This document shows positions 57,931 through 64,000 of a stretch of 64,000 nucleotides of DNA, piece after piece. The notes under the pieces were generated by a model. The model made no database searches and was not told the DNA's origin. It saw only the letters and a list, made by a program, of their open reading frames with translations. Origin of the DNA: Hafnia psychrotolerans (GTDB taxonomy: Bacteria; Pseudomonadota; Gammaproteobacteria; Enterobacterales; Enterobacteriaceae); contig NZ_BMFZ01000006.1 in the NCBI RefSeq assembly GCF_014639435.1, positions 246,570-310,569 of the forward strand. Direction: 5' to 3'. A program made the position numbers and the translations under genes. Numbering within the stretch: position 1 is the stretch's first letter; each line of letters starts with the position of its first letter.

Positions 57931-58899
57931 TTAATCTGATTTCCGCCAATCCTTACGCTCTTCGGCTAGTCGTTCACTGAGCCCAGCATTAACCACCTGC
58001 CCTGTGTCGTTCAGGATGGCAGGTATCTGCGAGCAGTAGCAACGGTATTTGTTGCCTTTCTCAGCATAGAAGACCTCAACCTCCTCGACCGTGTAAACCT
58101 TGCCATGACGCGCTGCATGCCATGCCCTCGTTGTAGGCTTGAGTGCGGATAGCCAAAGCAAGCCGGTGTTCAGGCCAAGGTATTCCTTTGCCCATGTTGT
58201 TTCCGCCCACTGAGCTTTACGCAGCGCCCCAACCTGTTCAGTTTGAGCGATGTTCTTCGCATCTGACATCGATACATCGAGCCGCTTACTGATTAGGCTG
58301 GCCGTTTCCTTCGGATTAACACCGCGCCCGATAGCATCAGAAATAACGTTGGCGAGGTCAGCGCGCGCTTTGTCACTGATGCCTACCCAATCGCTGTACG
58401 TGCTGACATATACCGCTGCTATCTGATTCTGGTAGGCCGGTGATGACAGCAACTGGCTGAGCGTTGTCTGTGATGCGTAAACCGGCGATTGAACAGAGAG
58501 ATTGGTGAAGGCGTTCAATGTGCCGCGCTGGTACTCTTCAGCGACATACGCGAGCGCCCACATGTCCTGACCCAGACCTTCGAGAAGGTGGTCATCAAGA
58601 ATCACCTGCACACGCTCCAACAAGTCAGCAAGTTGCTGCGCTGTCATGTCGTAGATGTACGTGGCCGCATTCACTTGATAGATGGTATCGCCATGCACTG
58701 CGAATGACGCCTGAGCGTTACCCTCTCTAACCCTGCCGGTTAGCCTGGCATCAAGCAGTTGCTTCAGGTCAGTCTTGATGCCGAGATACCGCTCTTCGAT
58801 ATCCCGGTACATCTTGTTTACTGCTCGGTAAGACTGTGTAGGGTCGGCTTTATTGCGCGGTACGATTGGTGTCCCGATTCGGGTCGCTAGTGTCGTCAT
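57931..58899 (-). CDS. Phage head morphogenesis protein (Mu F / SPP1 gp7-like)
   Basis: 322 residues. C-terminal region has AWHAARHGKVYTVEEVEVF and NKYRCYCSQIPAILND, the Phage_Mu_F signature; the middle has helices NVISDAIGRGVNPKETASLISKRLDVSMSDAKNIAQTEQVGALRKAQ. Minor head protein involved in capsid assembly. Its start lies 50 bases inside the portal gene in another frame. Confidence 0.85.
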   Translation of the reverse strand: MTTLATRIGTPIVPRNKADPTQSYRAVNKMYRDIEERYLGIKTDLKQLLDARLTGRVREGNAQASFAVHGDTIYQVNAATYIYDMTAQQLADLLERVQVILDDHLLEGLGQDMWALAYVAEEYQRGTLNAFTNLSVQSPVYASQTTLSQLLSSPAYQNQIAAVYVSTYSDWVGISDKARADLANVISDAIGRGVNPKETASLISKRLDVSMSDAKNIAQTEQVGALRKAQWAETTWAKEYLGLNTGLLWLSALKPTTRAWHAARHGKVYTVEEVEVFYAEKGNKYRCYCSQIPAILNDTGQVVNAGLSERLAEERKDWRKSD

Positions 58900-60307
58900 C
58901 TGTCAGCGGATCCTTACCGGTGGGTTTTGCGTTAGGGTCTGGTTCTTTGGGCTCTTTGATGGGTTCAAGCTCACCGGCTGCGCGGATTTCGTTAATCTCT
59001 ACCGCTGGCGTTCCGTATGCCTGCTGCGTCTTCTGTGCGATATCTGCAAGCTTAGCCATGTTATCGAGCTTCTCGCTGTCGCCAGGGGCAAGCAAGTCAG
59101 ACCAATCCACAGTGATTTCACTCGTCTTAGGCTGGGCAATGACACCAATATCACACCAACGCTGCACAACAGCGGTAATGAGCCAAGATTGCCAACCATT
59201 TCGCCGCTCGTTGCACCTAATCGCCCATGCTGTCTTGTCTTCGGTAGAAGCCAGATTGCCCGTCTGTTTGCCGTAAAGCATATTGAAAGGGCAAAGGATA
59301 GTTGATGAGTAACTGTTGGCCGATACCGTCCACGTTGGCGTTGGGTCGGCGGGCGCAACAGACAGCACTGAAGCCTGACCGGCCTGCATAACCAGCGCTG
59401 CATCCGTGCCACGGTTCATGCGCACAATCTTGTCGTTAAGCGCATCACCCAGGTCTTTGAATCCAGCATCGGTAGCAGCCTTTTTCAAGGTCGCCATGTC
59501 GGTTTCTTTGGAGAACTCAATCCCCAGTTGGCGACTGGCGTTTTTCAGAAATCCTTCAGCGCTACCGCCCTTGGCCTTCTCAATGTCGAGCAGGTCATTG
59601 TATCCGGCCTCATTAAGCGGAATGCCAGAGAGCATGTTGTCGTCTTCTGAACCCTCTGCAAGAATGATGACTCGGCTCGGGTGAACAGTGACGCTACGGA
59701 TATTGCCATAAGTGCCATCATCACCAACTGGCTGCTCATTGAAGGTGTAGTTGACTGGCTGGCCGTATGTGTCTGACAAGGTGTCAATATCGTAATTTCC
59801 CGGCTTGATCTGCGATTCCCACGCGGGGATAAGCTTCACTAAAGCAGCTTCACCAAGCCTTTTTACCAGCGCGGTATCTACCGGCTGAGACCAGTCCCGA
59901 TTGTCTTTAATTTGCAGGATGATCGCCGAGTAATGCCCGACCAAATTGCGCCGGTCTGCATCTTTTATTTTCGACCAATGCTTTTTGAGGAGCTTTGTGA
60001 CTGTCTTTTCCCACTCGGTCTCTTTCTTCGACTTATCGACAAGTGGGCCTTCGATGATCACCGGCTTGTCTATCCAGCAGGAGTCCAGCGTTTTGTGAAC
60101 ACCTGCATACGCTGATGAGTTGCGGCGATACGCTCGGTAGAGCATGTCGAAGGTTACGGTGTCCGGGTAACCAAACTCATCCCACAACTTGGTGCGCTTG
60201 GTGTTCCCGTTAAACTGACCGGCGTATAAAGCACGCTGGCGACCCACCGTGACCTGGTCAGCGAGGGCATTCACGAGGAACTGAACCTCGTTATTGTTAT
60301 CACTCAC
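58850..60307 (-). CDS. Portal protein (DUF1073)
   Basis: 485 residues of the anti-CBASS/DUF1073-type portal: GYPDTVTFDMLYRAYRRNSSAYAGVHKTLDSCWIDKPVI and PFNMLYGKQTGNLASTEDKTAWAIRCNERRNGW, with the charged Pro-rich end. It forms the dodecameric vertex for DNA entry. Overlaps the head morphogenesis gene by 50 bases; 10 bases from the terminase stop. Confidence 0.85.
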   Translation of the reverse strand: MSDNNNEVQFLVNALADQVTVGRQRALYAGQFNGNTKRTKLWDEFGYPDTVTFDMLYRAYRRNSSAYAGVHKTLDSCWIDKPVIIEGPLVDKSKKETEWEKTVTKLLKKHWSKIKDADRRNLVGHYSAIILQIKDNRDWSQPVDTALVKRLGEAALVKLIPAWESQIKPGNYDIDTLSDTYGQPVNYTFNEQPVGDDGTYGNIRSVTVHPSRVIILAEGSEDDNMLSGIPLNEAGYNDLLDIEKAKGGSAEGFLKNASRQLGIEFSKETDMATLKKAATDAGFKDLGDALNDKIVRMNRGTDAALVMQAGQASVLSVAPADPTPTWTVSANSYSSTILCPFNMLYGKQTGNLASTEDKTAWAIRCNERRNGWQSWLITAVVQRWCDIGVIAQPKTSEITVDWSDLLAPGDSEKLDNMAKLADIAQKTQQAYGTPAVEINEIRAAGELEPIKEPKEPDPNAKPTGKDPLTDDDTSDPNRDTNRTAQ

Positions 60308-60317
60308 TGATTGCTCC

Positions 60318-61790
60318 TTAGAAGAATACAGCGCCGACTTGTTTGTGGTTGTTCTTGGCTACGGCAAAGTAGCGGAACGCATCAGAGCCGTGAGATGTGT
60401 GGTCGTGTAATGGCTTGTCTTTCCAGCAGCCGCGCTTGTCGTCCCATTCCTTTCGGTAGCCTTCCAGATGAGTGATGCCTTCTGCACACTTCTCATCGTC
60501 AAAGACACATTTCGGGAGGATTTCACGCACAGATTCTATGCCGGTATCAACGCCGGTTTTCGGTACCACTTTGAACGTCATGGAGTAGAGGTGACCGTCG
60601 ATTTCGTAGCCTTCGCGAGCCAGCTCTTTGCGAGACTTGGCATCAGAGCCGAATTCACGGTTTTCGATATCGTGTGGTCCCCAGTGGTCGCCGTACTCAT
60701 AGCCACGGTCTTTAAGCACCTTCATGTAGTGCCGCAAGCCCTCACCTGAGTTTTCGTAGTAGTCGATGACGTGAAACTCTTCCCCAACCTCACGCACGAA
60801 CCAGATGGCCGTAGAGTCACCCACGCCAATATCCCAGAATGTGTGAACCGGGAGGTGTGAGTTATCAGGCAAGGTGCCGATGCGTTTATTGGTGTAAAGC
60901 CAGCGGAACTGCTTGGCGTAATACGCGCCCTCCACTGATTGCTGGAATGCCTCAGACGGGATAGTGGGATATTCCCGCTTCATGTCACCGCCGAGCGTCT
61001 TCTCTTTGGCGTAATACCAGGCTTTCTGACGCTCATTAAGATTAACACCCTGCTTGGCTTGCATCTCGTCAAAGTAATCAACCAGACGCTGCGGGATAGC
61101 TTCTACAGGGTCGATTGCATACAGCGGATTCTTCCACCAGGAGAAGAAAAAGAACTTCCAGTCGAGCGCGGACAATCTCTTGCCTTGTAACTGTGCTTTC
61201 TCTGCTGTCTGGCAGTAATCGAAGAAGTAACCGGCGCGACCTTCAGCTGTGCTTTCGATAGTGGCAAAGCATCCAGTCGATACGGCCTCAAACGCGCCTG
61301 TGACAATCTCGCGGGCTTTGTCCGGATACTTAGCACATATCTTGCCGAACTCTGAAACATGCAGGTAACGCAGCGTACCTCCACGGAATGAGGTGCTGAC
61401 GTAGAGTGAGCCGCCCTTCTTGAATACCAACTCTCCGGCAGAGTCATTGCTAGCAGGGTTAGCGGCTTTAATCTCGTTGGGCAGGTTGTCGTAGGCGTAC
61501 TTCACCTTTTCGCGAAACAGGCGTTTAGCGTCATTCAACGTGTGGGCGATCAGGGCGCACTTCGCAGATTCGAACAGGGCCGCATCCAACTGAATGATGC
61601 AAACCTCAGTCGTGAAACCGAGCTGGCGAGCCTTAAGAATGATGTTGCGTGTGTGGATGCCTTCGAAGTACTCGCGCTGCTCAAGTGTCATCCTGAAGCG
61701 TACCGGCTTGCCTTCTTTATCGGTGATCCAATAGAGATTGTTCAGCCGCCAGTCTTTGTCGGCAAGCAGCTTGAAGTGCTCAGGTTTCAT
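60318..61790 (-). CDS. Terminase large subunit
   Basis: 490 residues. ATPase with Walker-A-like KARQLGFTT (53-61), a likely Walker B in LRYLHVSEFGK, and a nuclease domain with catalytic Asp in HTFWDIGVGDST and DHTSHGSDAFRYFAVA near the C-terminus. Cuts and packages DNA into the prohead. Overlaps the small subunit gene by one base (ATGA type). Confidence 0.93.
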   Translation of the reverse strand: MKPEHFKLLADKDWRLNNLYWITDKEGKPVRFRMTLEQREYFEGIHTRNIILKARQLGFTTEVCIIQLDAALFESAKCALIAHTLNDAKRLFREKVKYAYDNLPNEIKAANPASNDSAGELVFKKGGSLYVSTSFRGGTLRYLHVSEFGKICAKYPDKAREIVTGAFEAVSTGCFATIESTAEGRAGYFFDYCQTAEKAQLQGKRLSALDWKFFFFSWWKNPLYAIDPVEAIPQRLVDYFDEMQAKQGVNLNERQKAWYYAKEKTLGGDMKREYPTIPSEAFQQSVEGAYYAKQFRWLYTNKRIGTLPDNSHLPVHTFWDIGVGDSTAIWFVREVGEEFHVIDYYENSGEGLRHYMKVLKDRGYEYGDHWGPHDIENREFGSDAKSRKELAREGYEIDGHLYSMTFKVVPKTGVDTGIESVREILPKCVFDDEKCAEGITHLEGYRKEWDDKRGCWKDKPLHDHTSHGSDAFRYFAVAKNNHKQVGAVFF

Positions 61791-62392
61791 TACGCCCCCT
61801 GAGACAATGAATCCATCAGGTCAGAAAGCTTACCAACCACATTGTCGGTTTCTGGTCCGCCAATATCGTAAGCCTGACGCTCAAGACCGATGAGATTCTT
61901 CAGGGTGTCTGACAAGTCTTTCATCGACTTCACTCGCCCTGGCATGCTGATAACTTTGTGGTAAAGGTCATTCAGCTTATCCATGCCTTTGTCGTCTTCC
62001 CTGCGGAGTAACTCACCCAGTTCTTGCAACGCAGCCACATCGGTACATTCAGCCTCAAGCTCAGCAAGCAATGTATTGGCTAGCTTTCTCGCTTTGCCGA
62101 TATCGCCACGATGAGCCATTCGAACGTTGGCAATAACCTCAGCGCTCGCCTCAATCAGTATCCGCTCGTTGGTAGCCGCTTCAGTGGATACCTTGCTGGA
62201 TACCTCGCGTTTGGATACCAGCGCTTCGGCCTTGGCTTTTATCTTTGCCTTGAGGTCACGCTCCCATCCATCACGCTTTGCTCGCTTGTTGATAGCCCCG
62301 TGAGTGATGCCGTGTTGCGAGGCTATTTCTCGGATAGACATCAAGCCAGCTCGGTATGCCGATTCGATGGCCTCCCAATCTGGTTGGGTCAT
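61790..62392 (-). CDS. Terminase small subunit
   Basis: 200 residues. N-terminal HTH (SIREIASQHGITHGAINKRAKRDGW), then a Lys/Glu-rich helical middle and an oligomerisation region; recognises the packaging site. Start at 62392. First gene of the late packaging order in this window. Confidence 0.85.
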   Translation of the reverse strand: MTQPDWEAIESAYRAGLMSIREIASQHGITHGAINKRAKRDGWERDLKAKIKAKAEALVSKREVSSKVSTEAATNERILIEASAEVIANVRMAHRGDIGKARKLANTLLAELEAECTDVAALQELGELLRREDDKGMDKLNDLYHKVISMPGRVKSMKDLSDTLKNLIGLERQAYDIGGPETDNVVGKLSDLMDSLSQGA

Positions 62393-62462
62393 TCGTTATT
62401 CCTTGGTTTATGGAGTTGGATGCGAGATATTACTCATCAAATTAATGGATTGGAGTTTATTT

Positions 62463-62798
62463 ATGGGTGTTTTTGATTGGGAAACAGCACTTAATAAAGA
62501 TGATTCGCTTTATTTTTATCCACTTAGCCACTCAATTTTGGGTAACTACAAAATCCAGTTTGAACTCAGCGGAAGTTATGACCTGATTGTTTCTGATGCT
62601 ATTTTTAAAGGCAGCCCTGTCATTCTATTTGAATACATTGATGAAGATGATGACCGCCCTGCTCTTTTAGAAACAATAGAATCTGACTCAACCGTAGAAG
62701 CAATAATTGAGCACTTAAACAGCACTGAAAGCATGTATCACGGCCCCATCTATAAAACGGTTTATGAATGGGTCTTGCCGCTTTTCTATGATTTATAG
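62463..62798 (+). CDS. Opposite-strand gene upstream of terminase
   Basis: 111 residues, start MGVFDWETALNKDDSLYFYPLSHSIL; a mixed alpha/beta protein with acidic middle EYIDEDDDRPALLETIESDS. Runs against the late operon, with its own GGAG site at eight bases. No family recognised. Orientation and position are typical for a moron, perhaps defence or exclusion, but this is not shown. Confidence 0.65.
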   Translation: MGVFDWETALNKDDSLYFYPLSHSILGNYKIQFELSGSYDLIVSDAIFKGSPVILFEYIDEDDDRPALLETIESDSTVEAIIEHLNSTESMYHGPIYKTVYEWVLPLFYDL

Positions 62799-62806
62799 TT
62801 ATAAAA

Positions 62807-62824
62807 AACCGCCAGAGGTCGGTT
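62807..62824. terminator. Hairpin between converging genes 62463 and 62823
   Basis: AACCGCC/GGTCGGTT with one bulged T; A-run before it gives a T-run on the minus strand. Confidence 0.55.
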
Positions 62825-63380
62825 AATTTAGTTTCTTCAGCATCTGACGAATGCCTAACTTGATATTTTCTAGCTCTAATTCCGTTTCGTTCGATGCTCT
62901 TTCAACCCTCTCAAAACCCTCACCTCTGCTCATTACTCCCTTGATAACATCGTCGTAAGCGGAGTTACCTTCAGATAATCTGTTTCTAACAGATTTCATA
63001 TGGACTTCAAATTCTGGGAAGTACAAAAACAACAAGGTTTCCAGCCTGTCATGAACACCTGGTTCTGAAGGATTTTTTTCCATCACATCGTGAAATTGGC
63101 TTTCGGTTAATTTTCCTGCAACAACCCTAAGCTGGCAAAGTTGATAATTGATAGTTGACTTGGACCATTTTGAAACGAGTACGTGTAGCTCTTCTCCCTT
63201 TTCTCTAAGAATTTTTGCTTTTTCTTTTTCCTTTTCGTAAGTAATTTGCTGGTTCCATCTTTTATCTGCAAATCTATTAGCAAGCAAAGCACCTCCTAAC
63301 CCGCCGGATAGCCCAGCAAGTGCGGTAATAAGTGCGGCCCATGGAAACTGAGTGACTGCTGCAACCGTTTCTGTAGCCAT
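62823..63380 (-). CDS. Membrane-anchored coiled-coil protein, unknown
   Basis: 185 residues: short N-terminus, one transmembrane helix (about 13-34, WAALITALAGLSGGLGGALLA), then charged coiled coils (TYEKEKEKAKILREKGEELH and ERVERASNETELELENIKLGIRQMLKKL). Common hypothetical type in enterobacterial prophages. The start at 63380 is supported by GGAGG before ATG. Possibly an exclusion or regulatory moron; no family known to me. Confidence 0.65.
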   Translation of the reverse strand: MATETVAAVTQFPWAALITALAGLSGGLGGALLANRFADKRWNQQITYEKEKEKAKILREKGEELHVLVSKWSKSTINYQLCQLRVVAGKLTESQFHDVMEKNPSEPGVHDRLETLLFLYFPEFEVHMKSVRNRLSEGNSAYDDVIKGVMSRGEGFERVERASNETELELENIKLGIRQMLKKLN

Positions 63381-63446
63381 AAAACCTCCATTATCGACTA
63401 GGAGATTTTATCACAAGGTTTCAAATAATTTAGTTTTGTCGTTATC

Positions 63447-63501
63447 TAGCCCACTCGTAAATGGGCTATGGAAGACCAATAAAAAAACCGCACGAAGGCG
63501 G
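63447..63501. terminator. Two hairpins between genes 63380 and 63530
   Basis: TAGCCCA/TGGGCTA (63447-63468) and CCGC/GCGG (63488-63501); the second has a T-run on the minus strand and follows the stop of the 63530 gene. Confidence 0.6.
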
Positions 63502-63529
63502 CTTTAGTATGGGTATCTGAAGTACAAGG

Positions 63530-63775
63530 TCACCCAAGGTATTTGCATATGACCCAGTAGGTTTCACTCTCTGGGAAAATAAATCGTTGAAGAGATGTAA
63601 CCTCCCATGAGGAAGATTGTTCAATAGTACTACCGTGCTGCAAGTGAAATTTATCACCAATTTTAGGCAAATTTGCCTCGAGCAGTGAGGGGTATTTCTT
63701 GGTGCAAATTTCCCCAACCCCTATGCCGATCCCCGGAGCACGACCGTCAATCATAAAAACTAGTTCTACCGACAT
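63530..63775 (-). CDS. Small prophage protein, unknown function
   Basis: 81 residues: MSVELVFMIDGRAPGIGIGVGEICTKKYPSLL, no signal peptide, beta-rich. Not recognised. Ends before a hairpin. First gene of the packaging side before the insertion sequence. Confidence 0.55.
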   Translation of the reverse strand: MSVELVFMIDGRAPGIGIGVGEICTKKYPSLLEANLPKIGDKFHLQHGSTIEQSSSWEVTSLQRFIFPESETYWVICKYLG

Positions 63776-63876
63776 TTTGACCTCATTTTCGTAAAGTGGG
63801 TCCTGATATTAGCGCCATCCATAAGGTACTTCTATGAAATATATGCTTATCGTCTCACAGTATTACTCGATGGTTC

Positions 63877-64000
63877 TGTAGTCCCTCCTGAATTTAGTCT
63901 TACTGCTTGATAGAGTTCTCTGGTTAAAATACAACCATTGGGAGGCTCATCATGAAGAAAGCGCGTTTCACTGAAACTCAGATCCTGCGAGTTCTAAAAG
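63877..64000 (+). mobile_element. Left part of an IS3-family insertion sequence
   Basis: The block from TGTAGTCCCTCC (63877) to the window edge fits the terminal region of an IS3-family element, with a transposase gene starting at 63952. The exact inverted-repeat tip is not established because the other end is outside the window. Confidence 0.55.
63952..64000 (+). CDS. IS3-family transposase OrfA, 3' truncated by window edge
   Basis: First 16 codons, MKKARFTETQILRVLK, the typical start of IS3-family OrfA (helix-turn-helix transposase N-terminus), preceded by GGGAGG eight bases upstream. The remainder is outside the window. Confidence 0.75.
   Translation, partial: MKKARFTETQILRVLK

Larger units (their letters stand above)
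37839..63775 (-). mobile_element. Prophage late region (lambda-like siphovirus), with morons
   Basis: Contiguous head, packaging, connector, tail and fibre genes on the minus strand from terminase (62392) to fibre (37839), in the canonical order of lambdoid siphoviruses, with accessory genes inserted between them. All structural genes are intact. Integrase, immunity, replication and lysis genes are not in the window; they may lie beyond 64 kb or be lost. The low-coordinate boundary is a scar with a transposase remnant. Confidence 0.93.

Noticed and set aside
37839..63775. CRISPR array or tRNA genes in the window
   Set aside because: No regularly spaced direct repeats and no cloverleaf-like sequences with a terminal CCA were seen by eye.

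Overview
The window is enterobacterial chromosome (about 1-36.2 kb) followed by the late half of a lambda-like siphovirus prophage (about 37.8-63.8 kb). The chromosomal half reads like the replication-terminus side of an Enterobacterales genome: tus with a Ter site in its leader, then fumC, manA, ydgA, add, topB, ydjA, sppA, ansA, pncA, yeaC, msrB, gapA, yeaD, mipA, yeaG-yeaH, ydiY, nadE, ydhC, dadA, ycgB, fadR, nhaB and dsbB. Most proteins match E. coli lengths within a few residues, but the neighbourhood differs: selD is missing between ydjA and topB, yeaE between yeaD and mipA, fumA beside fumC and dadX after dadA. A GH12 glucanase gene is present. This suggests Enterobacterales outside the E. 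coli/Salmonella group, perhaps Yersiniaceae (Rahnella/Ewingella/Serratia-like); the family is an inference.

1-18.7 kb: core metabolism and envelope genes, mostly single genes or short units closed by strong hairpin terminators. 18.7-22.4 kb: a textbook sigma-54 promoter drives the stress kinase unit yeaG-yeaH; its usual functional partner ycgB (SpoVR family) lies at 30.8 kb. 22.6-25.3 kb is an accessory patch: a NIPSNAP protein, a secreted GH12 endoglucanase, and a divergent GNAT acetyltransferase / XRE-cupin regulator pair around a 24-bp palindrome. 25.5-36.2 kb returns to core genes.

36.2-37.84 kb is a scarred junction: a possible orphan small RNA, a second hairpin with a T-run, an isolated YciI-like gene, and the 3' end of a decayed ISL3-type transposase directly abutting the last phage gene. 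No intact integrase or attachment site was found.

The phage genes run on the minus strand from high to low coordinates: small and large terminase, DUF1073 portal, head morphogenesis protein, DUF2213 protease/scaffold, decoration protein, major capsid, connectors, tail terminator, Ig-like major tail protein, tail chaperone, tape measure, M-L-K-I tail tip genes, a J-type receptor-binding protein, two MANWG-start proteins and a fibre with an S74 chaperone. Between these lie probable morons: a Cor-like exclusion lipoprotein, a Doc toxin with an atypical small partner, two more lipoproteins, and three unrecognised genes upstream of the terminase. Several morons are followed by nearly identical short hairpins with T-runs, so late transcription presumably needs an antiterminator encoded outside the window. 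The window ends inside an IS3-family element. Lysis, replication and immunity genes, if present, lie beyond 64 kb.
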